A stretch of 64,000 bases of DNA from an uncultured Croceitalea sp. (GCA_947499565.1 CANMOV010000004.1:124001-188000), one strand, 5' to 3'. Positions 28,478-38,981 are shown, counted from the first letter of the stretch. Numbers and translations are program-made. The notes: generated by a model from the sequence alone, not told the origin.

Positions 28478-29095
28478 TTACTTTTCTACAGTTACGTAAG
28501 CATTTTTATGACCAGGTACAGCTCCTTTAACAACGATGATGTTCTTTTCAGAAACTACCTTTAATACTCTCAAGTTTTGAACAGTAACTCTATCGCCACC
28601 CATTCTACCTGCCATCTTCATTCCTTTAAATACTCTCGCAGGATATGAAGCAGCACCAATAGAACCTGGAGCTCTTAATCTGTTATGCTGTCCGTGAGTA
28701 GCTTGTCCAACACCAGCAAAGCCATGTCTTTTAACTACACCTTGGAAACCTTTACCTTTTGATGTACCAACTACATCCACAAATTCTCCTTCTGCAAAAA
28801 TGTCAACACCTACCGTGTCACCCAATTTAAATTCACCTTCAAAATCACGGAACTCAACGACTTTTTTCTTTGGAGAAGCACCTGCTTTTTTAAAGTGACC
28901 AGATTCGGCCTTATTAGCACGCTTTTCTGCCTTGTCATCGAAACCAAGTTGAAGGGCACTATACCCGTCTACCTCTTCGGTTCTGACTTGGGTAACCACA
29001 CATGGTCCAGCTTGAATGACAGTGCATGGAATATTCTTTCCATTCTCATCAAAGATGCTGGTCATGCCGATTTTTTTTCCTATTAACCCAGACAT
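28478..29095 (-). CDS. rplC: 50S ribosomal protein L3
   Basis: L3 (uL3) helps assemble domain VI of 23S rRNA and reaches the peptidyl-transferase centre. It has the start [20 protein letters not shown] and the signature [20 protein letters not shown]. The loop [15 protein letters not shown] contains the conserved Gln that is methylated in E. coli. Length is 205. It is separated from rpsJ by an unusual 156-bp gap with a terminator-like hairpin, so it may head its own regulated transcript. Confidence 0.98.
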   Translation of the reverse strand: MSGLIGKKIGMTSIFDENGKNIPCTVIQAGPCVVTQVRTEEVDGYSALQLGFDDKAEKRANKAESGHFKKAGASPKKKVVEFRDFEGEFKLGDTVGVDIFAEGEFVDVVGTSKGKGFQGVVKRHGFAGVGQATHGQHNRLRAPGSIGAASYPARVFKGMKMAGRMGGDRVTVQNLRVLKVVSEKNIIVVKGAVPGHKNAYVTVEK

Positions 29096-29146
29096 ATTTA
29101 TTTATATTAATTATTTACTCTATCTACTCGCCAATTTAATGGCATT

Positions 29147-29175
29147 AAAAAAGGGTCAAGAAAATCCTCTGACCC
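29147..29175 (-). terminator. Terminator-like hairpin in the rpsJ-rplC gap (candidate attenuator)
   Basis: A 6-bp GC-rich stem, GGGTCA/TGACCC (29153-29158 and 29170-29175), with an 11-nt loop is followed on the minus strand by six Ts. It sits in the 156-bp gap between rpsJ and rplC, inside what is normally one operon. It can work as an attenuator ahead of rplC, or as an end for the str-type operon. T-runs occur on both sides. Confidence 0.65.
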
Positions 29176-29251
29176 AGATTTTTTTCTTTCACCGTTTTTC
29201 CCTCGCTCGCAGCTCAGGACATGTATCTCTTTTTTCAAAGAGCGTGCAAAT

Positions 29252-29557
29252 TTAAACTTTTATTTCAACTTCTACACCACTTGGAAGCTCTAATTTCATT
29301 AAAGCATCGATAGTTTTTGAAGAAGAACTATAAATATCCAATAATCTCTTGTAAGAACTTAATTGAAATTGCTCTCTAGATTTCTTGTTCACGTGAGGCG
29401 AACGTAAAACCGTAAATATCTTCTTGTTTGTTGGTAAAGGTATTGGACCTGTTACAACAGCACCCGTAGTCTTTACTGTCTTTACTATTTTTTCAGCAGA
29501 TTTATCCACTAAATTGTGATCGTAAGACTTTAATTTTATTCTAATTTTTTGACTCAT
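29252..29557 (-). CDS. rpsJ: 30S ribosomal protein S10
   Basis: S10 (uS10) is a 30S head protein that also acts with NusB in antitermination. The 101-residue protein shows [49 protein letters not shown] in parts and a final VEIKV. It follows fusA by 10 bp, with no tuf between them. The next gene, rplC, is 156 bp away. Confidence 0.98.
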   Translation of the reverse strand: MSQKIRIKLKSYDHNLVDKSAEKIVKTVKTTGAVVTGPIPLPTNKKIFTVLRSPHVNKKSREQFQLSSYKRLLDIYSSSSKTIDALMKLELPSGVEVEIKV

Positions 29558-29567
29558 TTTCTACAAA

Positions 29568-31700
29568 TTAAGCGGTTACACCTTTAGCTGCTTTAATAAC
29601 TTCCTCTGAAATGTTTGATGGAGTTTCTGCATAATGAGAGAATTCCATAGTAGATGTTGCTCTACCTGATGACAATGTTCTTAATGAGGTTACATATCCA
29701 AACATTTGAGAAAGTGGAACTTCACCTTTTACAACTTTAGAACCAGCTCTATCGCTCATATCAGAAATTGTTCCCCTTCTACGGTTTAAATCTCCAACAA
29801 TATCACCCATGTTTTCTTCAGGAGTTAATACTTCAATCTTCATGATAGGCTCCATGATTACAGCACCAGCAGCTTTACCTGCAGCTTTGTAACCCATTTT
29901 TGCTGCCAACTCAAAAGAAAGTGCATCTGAATCAACCGGGTGGAAAGACCCATCTGTCAACCTTACCTTCATGGTATCCATTTCATAACCAGCTAATGGA
30001 CCATTTTTCATTGCAGCCGCAAAACCTTTCTCCACTGATGGAATAAATTCTTTTGGAATACGACCACCTTTGATTTCATCTACAAACTGAAGTCCAGTTC
30101 CTTCAAAATCTTCATCCGCAGGACCCATTTCAAATACAATATCACCAAACTTACCACGACCACCAGATTGCTTTTTATAAGTTTCTCTATGCCCAGCAGT
30201 TTTAGTTAATGCTTCTTTATATTCTACTTGTGGCTCACCTTGATTAACCTCTACTTTGAATTCGCGACGTAAACGGTCCACAATAATATCTAGGTGAAGC
30301 TCACCCATACCAGAAATAATGGTTTGACCTGAAGCTTCATCAGTTTTTACTTGAAAGGTAGGGTCTTCTTCAGCCAACTTACCTAAAGCCATACCTAGTT
30401 TTTCAACATCAGCTTTAGTTTTTGGCTCAACAGCAATACCAATTACTGGATCTGGGAAATCCATACTTTCCAGAACTATAGGATGCTTTTCAGAAGACAT
30501 CGTGTCTCCTGTCTTAATATCCTTAAAACCAACAGCAGCACCAATATCTCCAGCTTCAATGTAATCGATTGCATTTTGCTTATTGGAGTGCATCTGATAG
30601 ATACGAGAAATACGTTCTTTCTTACCAGAACGATTATTCAAAATATAAGAACCTGCATCTAGACGACCAGAATATGCTCTAAAGAATGCTAAACGACCAA
30701 CAAAAGGATCAGTAGCAATCTTAAATGCAAGAGCAGCAAATGGCTCTTTTGCATCTGGCTTTCTTGTCAGCTCAGCCCCAGTATCCGGATCTGTACCAAC
30801 AATATCGTCTTTATCTAAAGGAGAAGGTAAATATCTGCATACAGCATCCAATAAAAACTGAACGCCTTTATTTTTAAAAGAAGAACCACATATCATTGGT
30901 ATGATAGCTCTATCCATAACCGCAGCTCTTAGCGCAGCGTGAACTTCTTCTTCTGTAATAGAATCTTCGTCTTCGAAGAATTTCTCCATCAACTCTTCAT
31001 CATATTCAGCAACAGCTTCTATTAAGGCAGCTCTATACTCCTTAACTTCAGCTTTCATTTCTTCAGGAATGTCTATAACATCAAAAGTAGAACCAAAACC
31101 TTCATCATGCCATACAATAGCTCTGTTTTTGGCTAAATCCACAATACCTTTAAAGTCAGCTTCTTCACCAATTGGCAAAACAATAGGAACGGCATTTGAG
31201 CCTAACATTGTTTTTACCTGCTTACAAACCATCAAGAAGTTTGACCCTTGACGGTCCATTTTATTCACAAAACCTATTCTAGGTACTTTGTAATTATCTG
31301 CTAATCTCCAGTTAGTTTCAGACTGAGGCTCTACACCATCAACCGCACTAAACAAAAATACCAAACCATCTAATACACGAAGCGAACGATTCACTTCAAC
31401 TGTAAAATCAACGTGTCCAGGAGTATCAATAATATTAAAGTGATACCCTTTAGCATCAGCCGTAGGCTTTCCATTTTCAGTTGGGAAGTGCCATTCACAT
31501 GTTGTAGCTGCAGAAGTAATAGTAATACCACGTTCTTGTTCTTGCTCCATCCAGTCCATAGTAGCTGCACCATCATGAACCTCACCTATCTTATGACTAA
31601 CACCCGTATAAAATAATATACGTTCCGTAGTTGTAGTTTTTCCAGCATCAATATGTGCTGCAATACCTATATTCCTTGTAAATTTTAAATCTCTTGCCAT
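29568..31700 (-). CDS. fusA: Elongation factor G
   Basis: EF-G is the GTPase that moves tRNAs and mRNA during elongation, and acts with RRF in recycling. The G1 loop AHIDAGKTT (15-23), G3 DTPGHVDF and G4 NKMDRQG are intact. Domains II-V follow, with the domain III-IV stretch [18 protein letters not shown] and the domain [12 protein letters not shown]. Length is 710. It lies 8 bp after rpsG. Only one fusA is in the window, and it sits in the canonical place, so it is the main EF-G. Confidence 0.98.
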   Translation of the reverse strand: MARDLKFTRNIGIAAHIDAGKTTTTERILFYTGVSHKIGEVHDGAATMDWMEQEQERGITITSAATTCEWHFPTENGKPTADAKGYHFNIIDTPGHVDFTVEVNRSLRVLDGLVFLFSAVDGVEPQSETNWRLADNYKVPRIGFVNKMDRQGSNFLMVCKQVKTMLGSNAVPIVLPIGEEADFKGIVDLAKNRAIVWHDEGFGSTFDVIDIPEEMKAEVKEYRAALIEAVAEYDEELMEKFFEDEDSITEEEVHAALRAAVMDRAIIPMICGSSFKNKGVQFLLDAVCRYLPSPLDKDDIVGTDPDTGAELTRKPDAKEPFAALAFKIATDPFVGRLAFFRAYSGRLDAGSYILNNRSGKKERISRIYQMHSNKQNAIDYIEAGDIGAAVGFKDIKTGDTMSSEKHPIVLESMDFPDPVIGIAVEPKTKADVEKLGMALGKLAEEDPTFQVKTDEASGQTIISGMGELHLDIIVDRLRREFKVEVNQGEPQVEYKEALTKTAGHRETYKKQSGGRGKFGDIVFEMGPADEDFEGTGLQFVDEIKGGRIPKEFIPSVEKGFAAAMKNGPLAGYEMDTMKVRLTDGSFHPVDSDALSFELAAKMGYKAAGKAAGAVIMEPIMKIEVLTPEENMGDIVGDLNRRRGTISDMSDRAGSKVVKGEVPLSQMFGYVTSLRTLSSGRATSTMEFSHYAETPSNISEEVIKAAKGVTA

Positions 31701-31708
31701 CTCAGTTC

Positions 31709-32185
31709 TTAAAATCTAAAGTGGGAAAATGCTTTATTTGCTTCAGCCATCTTATGAGTATCAACTCTTTTCTTGACCGCTGCGCCTTCTTCTTTTGCAG
31801 CTGCTAAAACCTCTGCCGCTAATTTTTGCGCCATAGATTTTTCGTTTCTTTTCCTAGCATAAAGAATCAGCCACTTCATTGCAGTTGAAATTTTTCTATC
31901 TGGACGGATTTGCATTGGAATTTGAAATGTAGCACCACCAACTCTTCTACTTCTCACTTCTACATGTGGCATTACATTAGATAATGCATCTTTCCACAAT
32001 TCTAAAGCTGTTTTCTCTTCGTCAGTGTTTTTTTCTTCAACAATATCAATTGCATCATAAAACACTTTAAATGCTGTGGACTTCTTTCCATCCCACATCA
32101 TCATGTTTACAAAACGAGTTACCAATTGGTCACCAAACTTTGGATCTGGTAATAATGGTCTTTTCTTTGCCTGTCTTTTTCTCAT
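31709..32185 (-). CDS. rpsG: 30S ribosomal protein S7
   Basis: S7 (uS7) nucleates the 30S head and lies at the E site. The start [20 protein letters not shown] is followed by the N-terminal hairpin and the signature [20 protein letters not shown]. It ends in [20 protein letters not shown]. Length is 158. It follows rpsL by 22 bp. Confidence 0.98.
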   Translation of the reverse strand: MRKRQAKKRPLLPDPKFGDQLVTRFVNMMMWDGKKSTAFKVFYDAIDIVEEKNTDEEKTALELWKDALSNVMPHVEVRSRRVGGATFQIPMQIRPDRKISTAMKWLILYARKRNEKSMAQKLAAEVLAAAKEEGAAVKKRVDTHKMAEANKAFSHFRF

Positions 32186-32207
32186 CTCTTCTTTCTAAAA
32201 GTTTTGA

Positions 32208-32582
32208 TTACTTTTTAGGGCGTTTAGCACCGTATTTAGATCTTCGTTGTGTTCTTCCCGCAACACCTGCGGTGTCAAGCGCACCACGCACGATATGATA
32301 TCTAACTCCTGGCAAATCTTTTACCCTTCCACCTCTTACCAATACTATCGAGTGCTCTTGGAGGTTATGCCCTTCTCCAGGAATGTATGCATTCACTTCT
32401 TTACCATTAGTTAATCGAACTCTCGCAACTTTACGCATTGCCGAATTCGGTTTTTTTGGTGTAGTAGTGTAAACACGCGTACAAACTCCCCTTCTCTGTG
32501 GGCAAGAATCCAAAGCAGCCGATTTACTCTTCTTGGTAATTGTGACCCTTCCTTTTCTTACTAATTGTGAAATTGTTGGCAT
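32208..32582 (-). CDS. rpsL: 30S ribosomal protein S12
   Basis: S12 (uS12) sits at the decoding centre and sets accuracy and streptomycin response. The segment [15 protein letters not shown] keeps both lysines at 43-44, and [14 protein letters not shown] keeps Lys88 and Asp89, so the known streptomycin-resistance positions look wild type. Length is 124. It is the first gene of the ribosomal block. A canonical promoter lies 44-74 bp upstream, and the leader can form a 5' hairpin. Confidence 0.98.
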   Translation of the reverse strand: MPTISQLVRKGRVTITKKSKSAALDSCPQRRGVCTRVYTTTPKKPNSAMRKVARVRLTNGKEVNAYIPGEGHNLQEHSIVLVRGGRVKDLPGVRYHIVRGALDTAGVAGRTQRRSKYGAKRPKK

Positions 32583-32607
32583 TAAATTCTTTATTAAAAT
32601 AAAATAA

Positions 32608-32622
32608 CCCTCTTTTTGAGGG
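32608..32622 (-). promoter_or_regulatory. 5'-end stem-loop in the rpsL leader
   Basis: CCCTC-TTTTT-GAGGG (15 bp) forms a 5-bp stem, extendable by a G-U and an A-T pair. It is placed within a few bases of the predicted transcript start and is followed by a T-rich stretch. It could protect the 5' end of the long ribosomal mRNA or attenuate it. The function is inferred. Confidence 0.5.
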
Positions 32623-32625
32623 CTG

Positions 32626-32656
32626 CAAATGTAGGGATATTTCGTAATAATTCAAA
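32626..32656 (-). promoter_or_regulatory. Promoter of the ribosomal-protein block
   Basis: On the minus strand a -33 TTTG (32653-32656) is followed after 19 bp by the -7 element TACATTTG (32626-32633). This is a full match to the Bacteroidota promoter model and spacing. The -33 part is embedded in the palindrome TTCAAATTTGAA (32651-32662). Predicted transcript start is near 32622, about 40 nt before the rpsL ATG. Confidence 0.75.
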
Positions 32657-32663
32657 TTTGAAT

Positions 32664-33009
32664 TTGATTATTTTAAAAACTATTTTTTTTAGAACAAAAA
32701 AACACCTAAACCCTAAATAATAATTATCTAAACTAACTCCATATAAAATATAAGGTATAGTTATCACATATAATCAAACTTTTAGGCCAAATGAACATAC
32801 ATCTCCCATCCTTAATAATTCATCAAAGAAGCTTTATTTTTTTGATTTTGTCAAAATATGATATTAAACCTCAGTGCTTTTTTAGCAAACCATAATATTT
32901 GGTTGAAAAATAAATAAATTCATAAATCTTAAAACTTTATTAATATTAGTTTGGATTATTAACATGAAATTGTGATTTTAGCAGCTAGCTAATTCAAATA
33001 ATTTAACAA
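32664..33009. other. AT-rich divergent intergenic region between rpsL and susC
   Basis: This stretch, with 32583-32663, makes the only gap over 300 bp. It is very AT-rich with no convincing ORF, tRNA or strong hairpin. The left end carries the ribosomal promoter. The right end carries a partial promoter-like pair for susC: TTTG at 32950-32953 and TGATTTTA at 32973-32980, which matches TAnnTTTG imperfectly. I see nothing else that I can support in the middle. Confidence 0.6.
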
Positions 33010-36000
33010 ATGAGAACAAAACTTAATGGAATCTTAACGCTTTTACTAGCGTTTGTTGTGCATTTAACATTTGCGCAAGACAAAACGATTTCAGGTACAG
33101 TGACTGACGGAGACGGTTTACCACTACCTGGAGTTAACATTGTCGTTGAAGGAACTTCCAACGGTACACAAACTGATTTTGATGGTAACTATTCCATCTC
33201 AGCAAGTGCAGGTCAAACAATTCTTTTCAGCTACATTGGCCAAAAAGATGAAAGACGAACCGTAGGTGCTGGAAGTACGATTAATGTACAAATGCAAGAA
33301 GACGCCCAAGCATTAGAAGAGGTGGTTGTTACTGCCCAGGGTATTAAGAGAGAAAAGAAAGCCTTAGGTTATGCAGTTACTTCAGTAGGTGCAGATCAAC
33401 TTGAACAACGTGCAGAAGGTGATGTTGGTAGAGTCTTGGCAGGAAAAGCTGCTGGTGTGCAAATTACATCTGCTGGTGGTGCATCTGGTTCTGCAACAAA
33501 TATTACCGTAAGGGGTTTAAGTTCTTTTAGTGGTAGTAATCAAGCGTTATTTATTGTTGATGGGATTCCTTTTAGTAGTGATACCAATACAGGTCAAAAT
33601 GGGGCAAATGCAGGCTTTATTAATGGAGCAACTGGATCTTCCAGATTTTTAGATTTAGACCCAAATAACATAGCAAGTATAGAAGTTTTAAAAGGTTTAG
33701 CAGCTGCTACACTTTATGGAACTCAAGGTAAGAACGGGGTTATTTTAGTAACAACTAAAGCGGGTGCAGCTACTAGTGGAGCTAAGAAAACTGAAATTAC
33801 CGTAAACCAATCGTTTTTCACAAATGAATTTGCATCTCTTCCAGATTATCAAGATCAATATGGTAATGGATTTGACCAAGCATTTGGTTGGTTCTTTAGT
33901 AACTGGGGGCCAAGCTTTGATAGAGACGGTGTTTCTGGCTGGGCAAGACAATCTGCAATTGACGACCAAGGTACTTTAGAGCATCCTTATTCTTCTACTT
34001 CAGTAAGGTCCACTAGAGAAGCATTTCCTGAATTGCAGGGCGCTAGATATGACTGGAGACCTTATAATTCTGTTGAGGAATTTTTTAAGCCAGGATTCGT
34101 AACTAACACGAGTGTTAACGTTGCAGGGGCATCTCAAGATGGAAATACTACATATAATGTAAACGTAGGTTATTTAAATGATGTTGGTTTTACACCTGGG
34201 AATTCTTTAAATAGAACCAACATATCTATTGGGGGTCGTTCAAAACTTTCCAATAAATTTACTGTAACAGGAACTATGAACTTTGCAAGAACAGATTACA
34301 AAACCCCACCTATTGCTTCAAGTAGAGGTAATGGTACAGATGGTTTATCTGTTTATGGAAATGTTTTATTTACACCAAGGAGTGTTGACTTACTAGGACT
34401 TCCTTTTGAGAATCCTATTGATGGCTCAAGTGTTTACTACAGAAATGGTAATGATATCATTAACCCAAGATGGACAGCGCAGAATGTTACCAATAGACAG
34501 CTTACTAATCGTTTCAATTGGAATGTTTCTCTTGCTTATGACATCAATGAAAACCTAAACCTTAACTGGAGGTCAGGACTTGATTTTTACAATGAGAGAA
34601 ATATTAATGGTTCCAATAAAGGTGGTGTAGAATTTAACTCTGCAATATTTGGTTTCTTAGACACTTTTGATAACAATAATTCTATTTGGGATCATTTCGT
34701 ATCTATTAATGGAAACTATGACCTTTCTGAAAAAGTTGGTTTAACGTTTACTGCCGGTGCAACATCTAGACAGGATTTCTTTGATCAAAATGGAGTTGGA
34801 AGTACTGGCCAAATTGTTTTTGGAATTAAGAGACACTTCAATTATCAAAATCAAACTCCAATTCAATTTTCTCAAAAAAGAAATATCGTTGGTGTGTTAG
34901 GACAAGCATCTATTGATTATGACGACTGGTTATTCTTTAACCTTTCAGCTAGATCAGATTGGGTTTCTAACTTAACCACAGAGAATAATAGTAGAACCTA
35001 TCCTGGAGCAAGTTTATCTTTCTTGCCTACCAATTTATGGCCAGAGATGAAATCAGAAAATGGGATTAACTTTATGAAAGTTAGAGCTAGTTACGGTACT
35101 TCTGCTACATTCCCTACTGGTTACCCAACCATTAATGTTGTAGAACAGAATACACAGGTTTTTGATAACGGTACCAGCATTACTACAAATCAAGTGGATA
35201 ACTTTAGAGCTAATCCAGATTTAAAACCTGAGCTTTTAGAGGAATTAGAGTTTGGTGTTGAAGCTAAATTCTGGAAAAATAGAATTTCTCTTGATTTCAC
35301 CTATTTTGATAGAAGAACTAATGATTTAATTGTTAGAGAACCTTTAGCTCCTTCTACAGGTTTTAGTTTCACTCAAAGTAATATTGGTGAAATACAAAAT
35401 GAAGGTATTGAAGCTGATTTAGGTATTGACATATTCCAAAGCGAGAATTTCTCTTGGAATTCTAGAGTTAATTTCTTTACAAACAATGAAACCGTTACGC
35501 AACAAGATCAAGATTTTATCGCATATGCAGGTTCTTTAGCTGTAGGGGGAAATTTAAATCGTGGTTCAAATGCTGCTATTGAAGGGGAGTCATTAGGTAC
35601 TATAGTTGGTACTGCCATAGCTAGAGATGCTGCTGGTAACTTCTTAGTTGGAACTAATGGTCGTTATGTAGCTGTAGAACAAGATGCGGACGGAAATGTT
35701 CCTATTATTGGTGATGCAATTCCGGATTACACGATGAACTTTATTAACACGCTTAGATACAAAAATTGGAATTTAGGTTTCCAAATTAATCATGTAAAAG
35801 GTGGTGATATATTATCCAGTACTGTTGCAGTATTACTTGGACGTGGTTTAATTACTGAAACTGCAAATAGAGAGAATACCTATATTTTACCTGGTTTTGA
35901 ACAAAACTCTGTAGACGCTGGTACAGGTATTGCTACGGAAGTCAATAATAGACAAATTAATAACTCAACTTATTATTTTAACAACCTATTATTTGGACCA

Positions 36001-36276
36001 ACTGAAACTAGAATCTATGACGCTTCTGTTATACGTTTACAAGAAGTTTCTTTAGGTTACAGTTTCCCATCTAAGTTTTTAGACAAAACGCCATTTGGAT
36101 CTTTAACGCTTACGGCACAAGGATTTAACTTATGGTACGATGCTTACAACACACCTAAGGGAGCTAATTTTGATCCGAATGTACAGGGTGTTGGTGTTGG
36201 TAATGGTAGAGGTTTCGACTTTATCAATGGACCAAGCTCAAGAAGATATGGTATCAGTCTTAAAGCAACGTTTTAA
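33010..36276 (+). CDS. SusC/RagA-family TonB-linked outer membrane protein
   Basis: This 1088-residue protein is the barrel of a SusC-SusD nutrient importer. A signal peptide (1-about 22, ending TFAQ) leads into the carboxypeptidase-like domain typical of the family (TISGTVTDGDGLPLPGVNIVVEG, read in parts; to about residue 98). A TonB-box-like LEEVVVTAQG follows, then a plug domain (GKAAGVQITSAGGASGSATN, NNIASIEVLKGLAAATLYG, NGVILVTTK) and a long beta-barrel ending in LKATF. The SusD-like partner starts 23 bp later. The substrate cannot be read from sequence. No glycoside hydrolase is next to it, so a polysaccharide locus is not demonstrated; peptides or other oligomers are equally possible. 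Confidence 0.96.
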   Translation: MRTKLNGILTLLLAFVVHLTFAQDKTISGTVTDGDGLPLPGVNIVVEGTSNGTQTDFDGNYSISASAGQTILFSYIGQKDERRTVGAGSTINVQMQEDAQALEEVVVTAQGIKREKKALGYAVTSVGADQLEQRAEGDVGRVLAGKAAGVQITSAGGASGSATNITVRGLSSFSGSNQALFIVDGIPFSSDTNTGQNGANAGFINGATGSSRFLDLDPNNIASIEVLKGLAAATLYGTQGKNGVILVTTKAGAATSGAKKTEITVNQSFFTNEFASLPDYQDQYGNGFDQAFGWFFSNWGPSFDRDGVSGWARQSAIDDQGTLEHPYSSTSVRSTREAFPELQGARYDWRPYNSVEEFFKPGFVTNTSVNVAGASQDGNTTYNVNVGYLNDVGFTPGNSLNRTNISIGGRSKLSNKFTVTGTMNFARTDYKTPPIASSRGNGTDGLSVYGNVLFTPRSVDLLGLPFENPIDGSSVYYRNGNDIINPRWTAQNVTNRQLTNRFNWNVSLAYDINENLNLNWRSGLDFYNERNINGSNKGGVEFNSAIFGFLDTFDNNNSIWDHFVSINGNYDLSEKVGLTFTAGATSRQDFFDQNGVGSTGQIVFGIKRHFNYQNQTPIQFSQKRNIVGVLGQASIDYDDWLFFNLSARSDWVSNLTTENNSRTYPGASLSFLPTNLWPEMKSENGINFMKVRASYGTSATFPTGYPTINVVEQNTQVFDNGTSITTNQVDNFRANPDLKPELLEELEFGVEAKFWKNRISLDFTYFDRRTNDLIVREPLAPSTGFSFTQSNIGEIQNEGIEADLGIDIFQSENFSWNSRVNFFTNNETVTQQDQDFIAYAGSLAVGGNLNRGSNAAIEGESLGTIVGTAIARDAAGNFLVGTNGRYVAVEQDADGNVPIIGDAIPDYTMNFINTLRYKNWNLGFQINHVKGGDILSSTVAVLLGRGLITETANRENTYILPGFEQNSVDAGTGIATEVNNRQINNSTYYFNNLLFGPTETRIYDASVIRLQEVSLGYSFPSKFLDKTPFGSLTLTAQGFNLWYDAYNTPKGANFDPNVQGVGVGNGRGFDFINGPSSRRYGISLKATF

Positions 36277-36299
36277 TAAAATTGTTAATGATAGAGATT

Positions 36300-37970
36300 A
36301 TGAAAAATTTATTTAAATATACTTCATTGGTCGTCTTCGCTTGTATATCTTTTGTGGCTTGCGAAACTACAGACCTGGACTTAAGAGTAAGTCCGAATGA
36401 CCTTGCTGCTGATCAAGCGGATCCAAATTTATTACTTAATTCCATACAGTTGGCTTATGGTTCCAATCAAGCTGAAATAAGTGACTTGGGAGCAGATTTG
36501 ACTCGTATTGATTATATGTTTGGTCAAATTTATTTCAATAATTTCCCTGGCGATACCTTTGATGATATCTGGGGAAGAACATACAGTAGTGATTTTAATG
36601 ATCTAGGTGATATTAACGTTCAGGTAGGTATGTATACAAACCTAAATAACATATCAGCTATTAATGCTGGATCGGATATTGATTATTCCTTCCATGAAGC
36701 TGTTGGGAAAACATTATTGGCACATACACTTTTTCAATTAGCAGATTATATTGGGCAAGCTGCATTTAGTGAAGCTCTAAACCCTGTTGATTTTCCTTTT
36801 CCAAACTTAGATAGTGGCGAAGATGTATATGCTGCTGCATTTAATCTTTTGTCAGAAGCAGAAACTTTATTTGCTGCTGATCCTCCTACTCAAGGAGCAA
36901 CAGATTTATTCTATGATGGAGATACAGACAATTGGATTAAACTTATAAATACTTTAAGGTTAAGATCATATTTTCTAACCGGAAATAGTTCTGCATTCCA
37001 AAGTATTGTCACTGGTGGTAATTATATTACTGATTCTGATGAAGATTTTCAAATCCAATTTGGAACTTCAGAATTACAGCCGGATAATAGACATCCAGAT
37101 TACGCTGATGATTATACTCCTTCAGGAGCTAATATCTACCAATCCAATTGGTTGATGAATCAAATGGTTGTAAAGGCAGATCCTAGAATTAGATATTATT
37201 TCTATCGTCAATCGGATGGTACACCTGGAGCACCAGGAGTTCCTGCAGATGAAGAAACTTTATCTTGTTCATTAGTAATACCTCCACCACATTATGCTGG
37301 TTTCATCTATTGTAGCGTTGCTAATGGTTACTGGGGTAGATCTCATGGAAATGATGAAGGAACACCTCCAGATAACTTTACTAGAACAGCTGTAGGCGTT
37401 TATCCTGCAGGGGGGCTATTTGATGATAGTAGTTTTGGTGAAGTTGGATTAGGTGAAGGTGGCGGCGGAGCCGGTATAGAACCAATAATTTTATCTTCTT
37501 ATGTTGATTTCTGGATTGGGGCAATGGCTACAAGTGATGCTGCAAAAGCAACAGCTTTAAGAGCCGGTATCGAAAAATCAATTGCCAAAGTACAAGGTTT
37601 TGGTAGTTTGGATTCTAATGCTGACTCATCTTTTGAACCTTCAGCTGCTGATGTTAGTACATATGTAGATGGAATCATAGCCGATTTTAATGCTGCAACT
37701 GGTGACGACAAAGAAAATGTTTTTGCTGAACAATATTGGATAGCATTATATGGTGGCGCTACAGAGGCTTACAATTATTACCGTAAGACTGGTTTTCCTA
37801 CTACTTTGGCGCCTAACTGGGAACCTGAGCCAGGTGCTTTCCCAAGAACATTTCTTTTACCTCAAAACGAGGTTATCACCAATCCTAATCTAACACAAAG
37901 ATCAGATTTAACAACGCAAGTTTTCTGGGATACGAATCCGGCTAGTCCAACTTTTCCACCAGCTAACTAA
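36300..37970 (+). CDS. SusD/RagB-like outer membrane lipoprotein (SusD-like_2 type)
   Basis: I start this at ATG 36300 (MKNLFKYTSLVV, 556 aa) so that a lipoprotein signal with lipobox SFVAC and lipidated Cys21 follows. The upstream ATG at 36282 would add six residues. The body shows the features of the nutrient-binding SusD-like_2 group: an N-terminal NLLLNSIQLAYG helix, TPR-like helices, INTLRLRSYFL and the ending FPRTFLLPQNEV. The protein forms the lid that delivers substrate to the adjacent SusC. It lies in an operon with susC upstream and a small lipoprotein 13 bp downstream. Confidence 0.92.
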   Translation: MKNLFKYTSLVVFACISFVACETTDLDLRVSPNDLAADQADPNLLLNSIQLAYGSNQAEISDLGADLTRIDYMFGQIYFNNFPGDTFDDIWGRTYSSDFNDLGDINVQVGMYTNLNNISAINAGSDIDYSFHEAVGKTLLAHTLFQLADYIGQAAFSEALNPVDFPFPNLDSGEDVYAAAFNLLSEAETLFAADPPTQGATDLFYDGDTDNWIKLINTLRLRSYFLTGNSSAFQSIVTGGNYITDSDEDFQIQFGTSELQPDNRHPDYADDYTPSGANIYQSNWLMNQMVVKADPRIRYYFYRQSDGTPGAPGVPADEETLSCSLVIPPPHYAGFIYCSVANGYWGRSHGNDEGTPPDNFTRTAVGVYPAGGLFDDSSFGEVGLGEGGGGAGIEPIILSSYVDFWIGAMATSDAAKATALRAGIEKSIAKVQGFGSLDSNADSSFEPSAADVSTYVDGIIADFNAATGDDKENVFAEQYWIALYGGATEAYNYYRKTGFPTTLAPNWEPEPGAFPRTFLLPQNEVITNPNLTQRSDLTTQVFWDTNPASPTFPPAN

Positions 37971-37983
37971 TAAAAGATAAAAG

Positions 37984-38865
37984 ATGAAACAGAATTTAAT
38001 TAAAATAAAAGCATTCTTAGCCACTTTTGCGCTATTGATTGCATGTGAGGATGGCAATCAGCCATTTGATGAGATAACCTCAAATGAGCAAAGAGGTGCG
38101 GTATTAAGAACTATTACACAAGTAGGTTCTTTCTTTGACAGAAATGATACAAGCGGTACATGGAGTGTCGAGTTTGAGGCACAGGATCAAGAAGACGGAG
38201 GTCTTTTAGAAAAGGTTGATTTTTATATTGGTTTTGAAGATAACACAGCAGATCCGGATAAACCAAGATTTAATGGTGATCAAAGTAGACCAGAGGTTTT
38301 AGTTCAAACTATACCAGCCAGCGAATTTACTATTGGTGAGTTTGGTTTTCCTCGTGCTAGTGTTAACAGTACATTTTCTGATGCGCTTGCTACACTAGGC
38401 TTAGTTGCTGGAGAGTTTGATGGAGATGATCAAATTTTATACCGATTGGAAATGACACTTACAGATGGTCGCGTTTTCACTAATACTGATAACACGGGTA
38501 CAATTACTGGGTCTTTCTTCAATTCACCTTTTCTATATCCATTGGTAATTAAATGTGTTCCTACGGCGCCTGTTCCAGGTGACTACACAGTTAAAATCAA
38601 TGATAGTTTTGGAGACGGTTGGGATGGTGCTTTCTTAACATTCTCAATTGATGGTACTGAAACTGACCTTACTATTACTAGCGGTTCTTCAGGAGAATTT
38701 ACTGTTACTGTTCCTGATGGTACAACAGAATTTACAGTTACGTATACTCCCGGTAGTTTTGAAGGTGAACACACTTATGAAATAATCAGCCCTATAGATG
38801 AGACTGCTGTTGAAGATGGTCCATCACCAACACCTGGAGTTGTGACTTTAAGTGTTTGTATTTAA
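37984..38865 (+). CDS. Surface lipoprotein in the SusCD operon, unknown function
   Basis: The signal ends at a lipobox LLIAC with Cys21, predicting an outer-membrane lipoprotein. The mature part has an N-terminal half rich in acidic residues (FEAQDQEDGGLLEKVDFYIGF), resembling beta-sandwich domains. The C-terminal half contains NDSFGDGWDGAFLTFSIDGT, an element recurring in Bacteroidota surface proteins, and ends without a sorting domain. Position three after susC and susD suggests a surface glycan- or ligand-binding accessory (SusE/F-like in role, not in sequence). That role is an inference. A strong terminator follows. Confidence 0.8.
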   Translation: MKQNLIKIKAFLATFALLIACEDGNQPFDEITSNEQRGAVLRTITQVGSFFDRNDTSGTWSVEFEAQDQEDGGLLEKVDFYIGFEDNTADPDKPRFNGDQSRPEVLVQTIPASEFTIGEFGFPRASVNSTFSDALATLGLVAGEFDGDDQILYRLEMTLTDGRVFTNTDNTGTITGSFFNSPFLYPLVIKCVPTAPVPGDYTVKINDSFGDGWDGAFLTFSIDGTETDLTITSGSSGEFTVTVPDGTTEFTVTYTPGSFEGEHTYEIISPIDETAVEDGPSPTPGVVTLSVCI

Positions 38866-38889
38866 TATATTTTAGTAATTATTTATATA

Positions 38890-38919
38890 AAAAGACCACT
38901 TTTTAGTGGTCTTTTTTTT
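38890..38919 (+). terminator. Terminator of susC-susD operon
   Basis: A perfect 7-bp stem, GACCACT/AGTGGTC (38894-38900 and 38905-38911), with a TTTT loop and flanking A-run and eight Ts makes a textbook intrinsic terminator, 28 bp past the third gene. Confidence 0.92.
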
Positions 38920-38981
38920 GCTTAATTTACAACTTGCTTTTACCGTTAAAGTCATCAAATTCTAAAGAAACTCTTTAAAAA

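Noticed and set aside
38942-38951. ACCGTTAAAG resembling a LytTR half-site
   Set aside because: There is no second copy at 21 bp, so a chance match is more likely.
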